Shown here piece after piece: positions 1-7,352 of a stretch of 64,000 nucleotides of DNA. The translations under genes were made by a program, and so were the position numbers. A model generated the notes under the pieces. That model searched no databases. It had not been told where the DNA came from and saw nothing but the letters and a program-made list of their open reading frames with translations. The stretch is from Aurantimicrobium minutum. GTDB lineage: Bacteria; Actinomycetota; Actinomycetes; Actinomycetales; Microbacteriaceae. The first letter of the stretch is position 1; each line of letters opens with the position of its first letter. The stretch lies in assembly GCF_029893825.1 (NCBI RefSeq), contig NZ_JARXXV010000001.1, forward strand, positions 496,001 through 560,000. The letters are read 5' to 3'.

Positions 1-246
1 GCCAGGGTAGATTGCGTCGGCGCCGGAGAGCTTGGCTACACGAATGATTTCATGCACATCGAGGTATGCACGTACTGGGTGACCTGGTTCACCAATCTGG
101 TATGCCTCATCCGCCTTTTGGCGGTGAAGAGAACTGCGATCTTCCTCAGGAAATACCGCAACTGTCTTGGCTCCGAGCTCAACTGCCGCGCGAAAGGCGC
201 GGATTGCGATTTCGCCTCGGTTTGCAACCAGAATTTTCTTGAACAT
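1..246 (-). CDS. pyc: Pyruvate carboxylase, N-terminal fragment (runs off the window)
   Basis: The first 82 codons of a biotin-dependent carboxylase. The protein begins with the biotin-carboxylase signature [13 protein letters not shown], followed by the [17 protein letters not shown]-type stretch (here DRSSLH...[10 protein letters not shown]) typical of pyruvate carboxylase rather than acetyl/propionyl-CoA carboxylase. Pyruvate carboxylase makes oxaloacetate from pyruvate, bicarbonate and ATP in the cytoplasm, replenishing the TCA cycle. The start is ATG at 244-246, with GAAGGGG about five bases upstream. The gene is divergent from the ParA gene that follows, leaving about 65 bp for both promoters. 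The rest of the ATP-grasp, carboxyltransferase and biotinyl domains lies outside the window, so a biotin carboxylase subunit of another acyl-CoA carboxylase is not fully excluded. Confidence 0.85.
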   Translation of the reverse strand, partial: MFKKILVANRGEIAIRAFRAAVELGAKTVAVFPEEDRSSLHRQKADEAYQIGEPGHPVRAYLDVHEIIRVAKLSGADAIYPG

Positions 247-311
247 GTGACCCCTTCGAATGCCGCCAGCATCGGTTCGTAGTTAGGTACTCCCAGCCTA
301 CAGAAGGTATC

Positions 312-1127
312 GTGGTCTCAATGCACGTCGTCAGTATTAGCTCCCTTAAGGGTGGCGTTGGAAAAACAACGGTCACCCTCGGTTTGGCATCTGCTGCTTT
401 CGCCGCCAACTTGCGCACACTTGTGGTTGATTTCGACCCACAATCTGACGTATCAACTGGTCTTGGCGTTGACACACGTGATCACCTCAATGTTGCTGAT
501 GTTTTGGCTAACCCCAAGCTCAAAACGGTTCGCCAGGCTATTGCACCTGCCGGATGGTCAGCACCAGGACATGCCCCCATCGATGTCATGATTGGTAGCC
601 CATCTGCGGTGAACTTTGACGGACCACACCCCACTGCCCGTGAAGTGTGGCGACTAGAAGAGGCTCTGGCGACTGTAGAGGACGAATACGACCTCGTACT
701 CATCGACTGTGCTCCGAGCCTTAATGCACTCACTAGAACCGCGTGGGCGGCTTCTGACCGCGTTGTGGTGGTCACTGAACCCGGTTTGTTCTCAGTCGCA
801 GCTGCAGACCGCGCTCTGCGCGCTATTGAAGAGGTTAGACGGGGTCTGAGCCCTCGACTACAACCCCTCGGTTTGATCATCAACCGTGTTCGCGCACAAT
901 CACTTGAACATCAGTTCCGTATTCAGGAATTACGCGACATGTTTGGTCCACTTGTACTTCAGCCACAGCTACCTGAACGCACCTCGCTTCAGCAGGCACA
1001 GGGTGCCGCTCGCCCCGTTCACGCATGGCCAGGTGAGGCAGCAGCTGATATGGCGAAGAACTTTGACCAACTCTTGAACCGCATATCTCGTGCGGGCAAG
1101 ATCGGCGAGTACGCACCTCAAGCCTAG
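312..1127 (+). CDS. ParA/MinD-family ATPase (orphan, not the chromosomal ParA)
   Basis: A 271-residue deviant-Walker ATPase. Walker A is KGGVGKTT (about residues 13-20), the A' box is VDFDPQSD (39-46) and Walker B is LVLIDCAPS (about 128-136). Such proteins dimerise on ATP and position DNA, plasmids or protein cargo. No parB or parS lies next to it, and a second ParA (26168-27028) sits in the scp cluster, so this copy is an orphan of unknown cargo. GTG at 312 has AGAAGG five bases upstream. The in-frame ATG at 321 is an alternative, but its spacing to that site would be too long. A strong terminator follows the stop. Sure of the family, unsure of the role. Confidence 0.85.
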   Translation: MVSMHVVSISSLKGGVGKTTVTLGLASAAFAANLRTLVVDFDPQSDVSTGLGVDTRDHLNVADVLANPKLKTVRQAIAPAGWSAPGHAPIDVMIGSPSAVNFDGPHPTAREVWRLEEALATVEDEYDLVLIDCAPSLNALTRTAWAASDRVVVVTEPGLFSVAAADRALRAIEEVRRGLSPRLQPLGLIINRVRAQSLEHQFRIQELRDMFGPLVLQPQLPERTSLQQAQGAARPVHAWPGEAAADMAKNFDQLLNRISRAGKIGEYAPQA

Positions 1128-1136
1128 TTTTCACGC

Positions 1137-1173
1137 AAGAATGCCCCTGCAATCGCAGGGGCATTCTTCTTTT
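1137..1173 (+). terminator. Rho-independent terminator of the orphan parA gene
   Basis: Perfect 14-bp arms, AAGAATGCCCCTGC and GCAGGGGCATTCTT, around the loop aatc, followed by CTTTT. It lies ten bases after the parA stop. The minus-strand side lacks a T run, so it mainly serves the plus-strand gene, although it lies between two convergent genes. Confidence 0.85.
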
Positions 1174-1192
1174 AAGACAATTATGTGAGGAT

Positions 1193-1738
1193 CTAGCCGA
1201 CCTTACGAGCTCGACGAGCAGCAAGTTCATCAGAGGCATCAGCAGTAACCGAAGTTATTTCGACCAGGCTGTTTTCTACCTCGCGAAGCACTTTGCCAAT
1301 CGCAATGCCGAATACGCCCTGACCACGGCTGACCAGGTCAATAACCTCATCATTGGTGGTGCACAGATAAATGCTTGCACCATCGCTCATCAACGTGGTC
1401 TGAGCAAGATCGTAGATACCTGCTGAACGAAGCTGATCAACGGCTGCACGAATCTGCTGGAGCGAAATACCAGTGTCAAGCAAACGCTTGACCAGCTTGA
1501 GTACCAAGATGTCACGGAAACCATACAAACGCTGCGAGCCTGAACCTGAGGCATCACGAACTGTAGGGACTACCAATTCGGTACGTGCCCAGTAGTCGAG
1601 CTGGCGGTATGTGATGCCGGCAGCCTTAGCAGCCTCTGCACCTCGGTAGCCTGCGTTCTCGTCGCGTTCAGGCATGCCGTCGCTGAACAAGACATCTAGC
1701 TCGTAGCGAGATTCTTCGCTGCGGTTCAGTTCGTTCAT
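1193..1738 (-). CDS. MerR-family transcriptional regulator (Rv1830-like)
   Basis: A 181-residue protein with a winged MerR helix-turn-helix at about residues 31-100 (YRGAEAAKAAGITYRQLDYW, then LYGFRDILVLKLVKRLL) and a short C-terminal domain without the cysteine metal site of metal-sensing MerR proteins. Position and sequence resemble mycobacterial Rv1830, the second MerR gene of the garA cluster. The ATG at 1736-1738 has a weak upstream Shine-Dalgarno (AAGGGCCGG). Two inverted repeats lie directly upstream (1758-1807) and may be its own operator. In mycobacteria a DUF151 nuclease gene separates this gene from ftsR; here there is only a 139-bp gap. The regulon cannot be read from the sequence. 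Confidence 0.85.
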   Translation of the reverse strand: MNELNRSEESRYELDVLFSDGMPERDENAGYRGAEAAKAAGITYRQLDYWARTELVVPTVRDASGSGSQRLYGFRDILVLKLVKRLLDTGISLQQIRAAVDQLRSAGIYDLAQTTLMSDGASIYLCTTNDEVIDLVSRGQGVFGIAIGKVLREVENSLVEITSVTADASDELAARRARKVG

Positions 1739-1757
1739 TTCCGGCCCTTACTAGAAG

Positions 1758-1807
1758 CAACAACCTTAAAGTTCAAGTTGTTGTTGAAAGTTTGTATCCC
1801 CAAACTT
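1758..1807. promoter_or_regulatory. Two inverted repeats upstream of the MerR gene (candidate operator)
   Basis: CAACAAC (1758-1764) pairs with GTTGTTG (1777-1783), and AAGTTTG (1788-1794) pairs exactly with CAAACTT (1801-1807) across six bases. The second repeat lies about 50 bp ahead of the merR start. MerR proteins commonly bind such dyads within their own promoters. Function is inferred. Confidence 0.4.
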
Positions 1808-1877
1808 ACAGACAGTTTTTAATCGTGTCTGGGATTTAAAGCATCACACGGCCTTTCGGCGTGTCGCAATCTTGGAT

Positions 1878-2573
1878 TTATCGAGACTGCTGAGTGATAA
1901 CTTGACGCAGCATCTGAGATCGAACAACCTCGATGTGGCGTGAAATCTCATGTGCACGTTCGATAGAGCGCGCGTGGCTAGCGGCATCCTGACGGTGGCT
2001 TACTGGAACGAGCGCGCGCTCAATGAGCGAGTATTCACGTTCAGCAGCAGCACGCATGGTGCGCAGGTGACGAGGTTCAATACCTGAGCGCTGAAGTTCT
2101 ACCAACGCAGTAAAGACCACAATGTGCTCTTCGCCATACGAATCAGCAGGCTCAAGCATTCCTGCCGAGACGGCATCCTGAAGCAGGTTCATACTGGCAC
2201 CACATGCACGAACAAACTCTTCACGGGTGTAACGAGTGGGAGTTGCAAGTAGCGAGTCGGCAGAAAGACTCTGCGCGCTTGGAAGAGCTGGAGTGTTTCC
2301 TGCATCTATCTCATCGAGGTGAGTACGAATCACCTTCAAAGGAAGGTAGTGATCACGCTGCATAGTCAGAATGAGTCGAAGGCGATCGACGTGTTCCACA
2401 GAGAACTTGCGGTAACCAGAAGGAGTGCGCTCTGGTGTGATCAGACCTTGTTCTTCAAGAAAGCGAAGTTTTGAAGGTGTGAGATCAGGAAAATCTGGAG
2501 AAACTTTTGCCAGAACTTGACCGATGCTAAGCAGGCCACGAGTAATTGGTGCCTTACGAGCTGTTGTTGCCAT
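1878..2573 (-). CDS. ftsR: MerR-family regulator FtsR (Rv1828-like)
   Basis: A 231-residue regulator. The N-terminal helix-turn-helix at about residues 15-75 carries the subfamily pattern LTPSKLRFLEEQGLITPERT followed by SGYRKFS. The C-terminal half is helical and contains no metal-binding cysteines. Homologues (Rv1828, and FtsR of Corynebacterium) regulate cell-division genes such as ftsZ. The ATG overlaps the garA stop as TAATG, so the two genes are translationally coupled and belong to one transcript. The garA-ftsR-merR order is the standard actinobacterial one. Family and orthology are well supported; targets in this organism are inferred. Confidence 0.88.
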   Translation of the reverse strand: MATTARKAPITRGLLSIGQVLAKVSPDFPDLTPSKLRFLEEQGLITPERTPSGYRKFSVEHVDRLRLILTMQRDHYLPLKVIRTHLDEIDAGNTPALPSAQSLSADSLLATPTRYTREEFVRACGASMNLLQDAVSAGMLEPADSYGEEHIVVFTALVELQRSGIEPRHLRTMRAAAEREYSLIERALVPVSHRQDAASHARSIERAHEISRHIEVVRSQMLRQVITQQSR

Positions 2574-3058
2574 TACGCAGATGCACCTCGAGCCAGATCT
2601 ACACGCGAAGCAAAGAAGGTGAGGTGGAATTTGCCAACCTGGACTTCATCGCCATCTTTCAAAGCATGGCGTTCCACGCGTTCTCCTTCGTAATAGGTGC
2701 CGTTGAGCGATGCAAGATCGCGCACTTCGAATTCAGTTCCAGTACGACGGAACTCGGAGTGACGCCGTGAGACAGTCACATCATCCAAGAATATGTCTGA
2801 GTCGGGGTGGCGACCGCAGGTGGTTACGTCGACATCAAGAAGAAAGCGTGCTCCCTGGCTTGGTCCACGACGAACGATGAGCAGTGCATTGCCACTCGGC
2901 AACGAAGCAATAGCTTCCTGTTCTTCAGGAGTGACATCTACAGCTTCGAGTGCTTTAACCTGCTCCAGGAAAGACTGTGAGAAAGTCGCTGTTTGATCGG
3001 GACTTGGGGTCGATACGGGGACGTCTGAGGCATCATTGCCAGCGAGTGAATCGTTCAC
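2573..3058 (-). CDS. garA: FHA-domain regulator GarA/OdhI
   Basis: A small FHA protein that in relatives inhibits 2-oxoglutarate dehydrogenase and steers glutamate metabolism, controlled by Ser/Thr kinases. The FHA core at about residues 75-145 has CGRHPDSDIFLDD, then SRRH, then LNGTYY. The reading frame stays open far upstream, but I choose GTG at 3058: it has AAAGGGGA upstream and gives 161 residues, close to the 162 of Mycobacterium GarA. Near the N-terminus the sequence DQTATFSQSFL aligns with the regulatory ETTSVFRADFL segment. Only the second threonine of the usual pair is kept (Thr23 here); the first is Gln. First gene of garA-ftsR, divergent from the helicase. Confidence 0.9.
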   Translation of the reverse strand: MNDSLAGNDASDVPVSTPSPDQTATFSQSFLEQVKALEAVDVTPEEQEAIASLPSGNALLIVRRGPSQGARFLLDVDVTTCGRHPDSDIFLDDVTVSRRHSEFRRTGTEFEVRDLASLNGTYYEGERVERHALKDGDEVQVGKFHLTFFASRVDLARGASA

Positions 3059-3419
3059 TTTTCCCCTTTCGTACTTCACCACATTAGTGGACTTTTTCCC
3101 AACGCAAAATACGAGACTTTTTAAGACCTCCCAGCGGAAATAGTTGCCTGAAAATTTGACAAGGGAGTAGTCCCTTAGCTTGAAAATCCGGGAAAACACG
3201 AACACAGGTAGACTAAAGACATCTTGTGAACGATTTGTTTCGCTCCCTGCGTCGATAGAACGCTTCCCTCACCGTAACCGGTTGACATTTTTCTTCGGCG
3301 AACGGATGCATCTACTGATGCCTTCGCCATACGTCCCGGTTCATAGAAGAGCTCTGAGTAGCGCATTGTGTTGCGCACTCATGATTCTTCTACCTGTGAC
3401 TTCAACTAAAGGTAAACCG
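3059..3419. promoter_or_regulatory. Divergent intergenic region garA / DEAD-box helicase with a palindrome
   Basis: About 360 bp without a convincing gene. It must hold the promoters of both flanking genes. The clearest structure is the inverted repeat AAGGGA-GTAG-TCCCTT at 3161-3176, about 100 bp before the garA start. A TTGACA lies immediately beside it (3156-3161) and another at 3282-3287, but neither has a good TANNNT at standard spacing, so I do not call a promoter. The in-frame extension of the helicase through this region looks non-coding. Confidence 0.45.
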
Positions 3420-4892
3420 ATGTCTGACAAGACTTTTGCATCATTGGGTGTTCCAACCCCCATCATTACGGCCTTGACCGCTTCCGGCATTGATACTCCC
3501 TTCCCCATACAAATCGACACATTGCCCGACACACTCTCCGGAAGAGACGTTCTGGGTCGCGGAAAAACTGGTTCAGGTAAGACCCTGGCATTTAGCATCC
3601 CCATGGTGGCTCGTCTTGGCGGTGCCCTTGCCGGTGGACGTCGTCGCCCCGGTCGTCCACTCGGCCTCGTGCTCGCCCCCACCCGTGAATTAGCAACCCA
3701 AATCACCAACACGATGTCCCCGCTGGCAGATGCCTACAATCTCCGCGTCACCACCATCTTCGGTGGCATCTCACAAGCACGACAGGTGGCAGCACTCAAA
3801 TCAGGTGTTGACATCGTCGTAGCAACCCCTGGCCGTCTGGAAGATTTGATGAAGCAGGGTTTCCTTCACCTTGACGCGATCGAGATCACCGTTTTAGACG
3901 AGGCTGACCACATGGCTGACCTGGGTTTCCTTCCGATCGTGACCAAGATCTTGAAGGCTACCCCTGTTGGCGGACAACGACTTCTCTTCTCAGCAACGCT
4001 TGATAATGGTGTTGACAAACTGGTAAATCAGTTCCTCCACAACGAAGTACTGCACTCAGTTGATGAAGCCAACTCCCCCGTTGCAGCCATGACTCACCAT
4101 GTCTTTGAGACCAGTGGCAACGATGCCAAAAAAGAAGTGGTCTACAAACTTGCCTCAGGAACAGGGCGACGCATCTTGTTTATGCGAACAAAGCACCACG
4201 CGAAGAAACTTGCAAAAGCACTCACCGATGCAGGCATACCCGCGGTTGATTTGCACGGAAACCTCTCCCAACCCCAACGCGACCGTAACCTGGCCGCATT
4301 TGGTGAAGGTGCTGTCAACGTCTTGGTAGCTACCGACGTCGCAGCACGAGGTGTTCACGTCGACAACGTAGAACTTGTTATCCATGTTGATCCCCCGATG
4401 GAACACAAGGCATATCTCCACCGTTCAGGACGCACGGCACGAGCAGGTGCTGAAGGTGACGTGGTCACTATCTGCCTCCCAACCCAGCAACAGGATGTTG
4501 CTTCTCTTCTCAAAAAAGCTGACATCCAGGTTGTCCCTCAGAAAGTCAATGCAAACTCACCAGAAGTTCTTGAACTTGTGGGCGAAATTGCTCCGTATGT
4601 GAAACCAGCACCTCGAGAAGCAAAACCTCAAGGTGGCGGCGGAAAGTCCATGGGCGCAAACGCTCAAAGAAAACGTGCACTTCGAGAATCCCAAGGTCAA
4701 CGACCACAGAAACTTACTCGTGAAGGAAAGCCAGCGCGAGATCGTTCTGGTCGCCCGCCAGCAAATGAGAATGGTGCACGTCGCACTGGTGCTCACAAGT
4801 CCAGCTCACAGGGTGGAGCACGTTCTTCGCAGCCTCGTACTGCTGGAGCCAGCCAACGCCAAAGAAGCGCTCGTCCTCAACAAGGACGCTAA
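3420..4892 (+). CDS. DEAD-box ATP-dependent RNA helicase
   Basis: A 490-residue RNA helicase of the RhlE type, acting in ribosome assembly or RNA decay. From the N-terminus: Q motif region (FASLGVPTPIITAL, TPFPIQ), motif I GKTGSGKT (about 48-55), PTRELA, motif II VLDEADHMADLGF, motif III SAT, ATDVAARG, and motif VI HRSGRTARAG. The last roughly 90 residues are a basic Gly/Arg/Gln-rich tail likely to bind RNA. The frame is open back to 3180, but that extension resembles no helicase sequence. The ATG at 3420 gives the conserved MSDKTFASLG start with AAAGG eight bases upstream. It converges with the photolyase gene, with 39 bp between them and no obvious terminator. Confidence 0.92.
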   Translation: MSDKTFASLGVPTPIITALTASGIDTPFPIQIDTLPDTLSGRDVLGRGKTGSGKTLAFSIPMVARLGGALAGGRRRPGRPLGLVLAPTRELATQITNTMSPLADAYNLRVTTIFGGISQARQVAALKSGVDIVVATPGRLEDLMKQGFLHLDAIEITVLDEADHMADLGFLPIVTKILKATPVGGQRLLFSATLDNGVDKLVNQFLHNEVLHSVDEANSPVAAMTHHVFETSGNDAKKEVVYKLASGTGRRILFMRTKHHAKKLAKALTDAGIPAVDLHGNLSQPQRDRNLAAFGEGAVNVLVATDVAARGVHVDNVELVIHVDPPMEHKAYLHRSGRTARAGAEGDVVTICLPTQQQDVASLLKKADIQVVPQKVNANSPEVLELVGEIAPYVKPAPREAKPQGGGGKSMGANAQRKRALRESQGQRPQKLTREGKPARDRSGRPPANENGARRTGAHKSSSQGGARSSQPRTAGASQRQRSARPQQGR

Positions 4893-4931
4893 CTCAATAG
4901 ATCACTTCACAATCAAGATATGGCTTTGCAT

Positions 4932-6401
4932 TCACCACTGGGTGCGAAGCCTTTCTTGTTGGACCACGGCATCTAGATCTGCAAGCTTGCGCATTCCCGC
5001 AAGAGGTTGAGCCATTCGGTGGTTATTCCTGATCTTGGGTTCAACTCGGTGAAGGAATGCCCAATAGCCCGCAGTGAAGGGGCAGGCGTTCTCCCCCAGT
5101 CGTATTTTGGGATTGAAAGGACAACTCCGACAGAAATCGGTCATGGAGTTGATATAGGCACCACCTGAGGAATACGGCTTGGTCGCCACTAGTCCGCCAT
5201 CTGCGTGTTGGCTCATCCCTATAACATTTGCCGGCATAACCCACGGGGTCCCATCAACAAAGGCATCAATGAACCAGTCATTGAGTTGTTGTGGGTTGTA
5301 TCCACGTTGCAACGACCAGTTACCCAAAATCATCAGACGCTGAATGTGGTGGGCATAGCCACTATCTCCTACAGAAGTAAGAACGTGTTTCATGCAGGCT
5401 GCGTCCACACCTTGCCCGTCGAGCTTCCAAAATTCTTCTGGAACATCCTCGTTTGCTTCCAGAAAATTGTTGGTCTGGGCATAGTCTTGGCCAAGGTGCC
5501 AATACAAATGCCAGACCCAGTCACGCCAACCAGCAATTTGGCGCACAATAGCTTCGACGCTCCCTAATGGGGCATCCCCGTTCTCATAAGCTGCAACACA
5601 TGCATCAATGACTTCCTGCGGATGCAACAGGCCTAAATTCATGGGGACACTGAGCTGAGAATGCGCCATCACATCATCGCCTTGCAGGCTGGCATCTTCG
5701 AACGGACCAAAGTCCATCAACCGTGTTTCAACAAAATCTTCTAGCGCCGCTAGTGCTTCCAGACGGGTTGCGGCAAAGCGCCGAGGACCATCGCGGCCCA
5801 GAAGGGTTATCTCACCCGCCTCACTCCACGCGGTGAGATCAGCTCGAACTTGAGCATCTATCTCGTCTTCGTGTGGCGCCCACGGGACGGGAAGTCCAAG
5901 GTTGGTTGCCCCCTTGGGCGGTGGTTGCCTATTGTCATGGTCATAGTTGTAGTGACCACCAGCCGGCTGTAGGCCTTCCATCAGGATGCCGGTGGAATCT
6001 CTCCAATGCCGGTAGTAATTTTCCAATTTCAAAGTTCCTGGCTTTTTTCCCTGCACCCAGACCGAGAAGAATTCTTCGCTACTGACAAAGCCACGACTAG
6101 GAACAACTGAAATACCTAGTTCGGCAGCTAATGCTCTGCTTCCCCAACTTGTTGGATTGACCATGTCAATTTCTTGGCCTGCCGCAATTTTGGGAATCAA
6201 TACATCCCGATAGTGCTCAGCAGTGACATAAGTCACACGTTCACCCAGCTCAGCTTGCCGATGACGGAGAGCACTGAGAATCAAATGAGCTTTAGCCCAG
6301 TGATAAGGACGCCTCGAGAGAACTGCTTTTGCTTCAATCAGGAGGATTTCTCCCCCATCGTCAAAGTGCGGACCAAGCTGATCCGCCATCAGCCATCTCA
6401 T
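4932..6401 (-). CDS. phrB: Cryptochrome/photolyase of the Fe-S bacterial class (PhrB-like, predicted (6-4) photolyase)
   Basis: A 489-residue protein that would use blue light and FAD to repair UV photoproducts. It begins with the CryPro-type MRWLMADQLGPHF and carries AHHIQRLMILGN (about 350-361), a hallmark of this class. Four cysteines at 336, 424, 427 and 440 (CMKHV, FCRSCPFNP, ENACPF) have the spacing I recall for the [4Fe-4S] ligands of Agrobacterium PhrB, a (6-4) photolyase. The final residues are basic and may be flexible. The ATG overlaps the stop of the EamA transporter as ATGA, so it is coupled to that gene. A photoreceptor role rather than repair remains possible. Confidence 0.88.
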   Translation of the reverse strand: MRWLMADQLGPHFDDGGEILLIEAKAVLSRRPYHWAKAHLILSALRHRQAELGERVTYVTAEHYRDVLIPKIAAGQEIDMVNPTSWGSRALAAELGISVVPSRGFVSSEEFFSVWVQGKKPGTLKLENYYRHWRDSTGILMEGLQPAGGHYNYDHDNRQPPPKGATNLGLPVPWAPHEDEIDAQVRADLTAWSEAGEITLLGRDGPRRFAATRLEALAALEDFVETRLMDFGPFEDASLQGDDVMAHSQLSVPMNLGLLHPQEVIDACVAAYENGDAPLGSVEAIVRQIAGWRDWVWHLYWHLGQDYAQTNNFLEANEDVPEEFWKLDGQGVDAACMKHVLTSVGDSGYAHHIQRLMILGNWSLQRGYNPQQLNDWFIDAFVDGTPWVMPANVIGMSQHADGGLVATKPYSSGGAYINSMTDFCRSCPFNPKIRLGENACPFTAGYWAFLHRVEPKIRNNHRMAQPLAGMRKLADLDAVVQQERLRTQW

Positions 6402-7342
6402 CGAGTGCGAACTTCAGTACTGAGAGTCACGAGTCCCCCAAGTACAACGACAAGCCCCAGCCAACCAATTGGTGCAATGACCTCACCCACAACTGCAACA
6501 GCCATCACCACCGCAACGACAGGCTCAAACAAGGTATAGACAGCAGCACGAGAGGCAGGCATAGTGCCCAACCCAACTGCCAAGAGGAGATGCCCAACTG
6601 CGGTTGGGAACAAGATCAAATACGCCATCACTGGAATAGAGAGTGGTTGATTCTGAAATTGAGCTGGGTTAGCGATTACTAATACAACAAGGACAAGTAT
6701 CAGCGGAACTGCTGAAACCAACTGAAGCGTTGAAATAACTGGACGGTGACCAATTCCTTGCGGACGATCCGCAGAAGGTTTCATCAACTTGTTCGCCATG
6801 TAGGTGTAGAGGGCATATGCGAAGCCAGCAAGTAGCGCTAAGGCTATTCCTAAAGTCACCATGGCCTGACCGCGAACGATAGCCCCACCGTCTTCGCCAA
6901 AGTTTCTGCCAGAGACCAACATGACACCGCCAGTAACGGTGATGGCCGTCGCCACCAGCCAGCGCCCGCTTGGTCTTTGTTTATCGACGGTCCATTCAAT
7001 CAACCCAGCAAATAATGGAGCAGAACCAAGCGCAATGACATTGCCCAGAGCAACACCTGCCCAGCTCATGCCGATGTAGAAAACAGTGCTGTAGACAGCA
7101 AGACCGAGAGCCCCTAAAAGAACCAAAGGGATCGCACCAATGTTCTTCCAGGTCAGCCAGACCCCTGGCAAGGATGTGAGCCCCAGAATCAATCCACCAA
7201 TCCCCATGGTGCTGGCACCAATGACCACAGGGTTTATGCCAGGAATGAAACTTGCCGCCATACCTGTCGTACCCCAGAAAGTACACGCAAGCAGTAACGC
7301 AACAACGCCCCCGCCGTAGCTGGCTCGGGGCGTTGTCGTCAT
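6398..7342 (-). CDS. EamA/DMT-family permease
   Basis: A 314-residue integral membrane protein made of two EamA halves, with about ten hydrophobic helices starting at residue 10 (VVALLLACTFWGTTG). The second half ends in AVVGEVIAPIGWLGLVVVLGG, the usual second EamA motif. Such proteins export amino acids, nucleotides or metabolites; the substrate cannot be predicted. It starts ten bases after the GAPDH stop and overlaps the photolyase start by four bases, so the three genes are probably one transcript. A second, only distantly similar EamA gene lies at 10794-11705. Confidence 0.85.
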   Translation of the reverse strand: MTTTPRASYGGGVVALLLACTFWGTTGMAASFIPGINPVVIGASTMGIGGLILGLTSLPGVWLTWKNIGAIPLVLLGALGLAVYSTVFYIGMSWAGVALGNVIALGSAPLFAGLIEWTVDKQRPSGRWLVATAITVTGGVMLVSGRNFGEDGGAIVRGQAMVTLGIALALLAGFAYALYTYMANKLMKPSADRPQGIGHRPVISTLQLVSAVPLILVLVVLVIANPAQFQNQPLSIPVMAYLILFPTAVGHLLLAVGLGTMPASRAAVYTLFEPVVAVVMAVAVVGEVIAPIGWLGLVVVLGGLVTLSTEVRTR

Positions 7343-7352
7343 AGCTTCAAGA

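Noticed and set aside
3282-3310. TTGACA as a helicase promoter
   Set aside because: No acceptable -10 hexamer at 16-19 bp; left uncalled.
3180-3419. In-frame N-terminal extension of the DEAD-box helicase
   Set aside because: It reads no known helicase sequence, crosses the divergent promoter region, and a good ATG with AAAGG exists at 3420.
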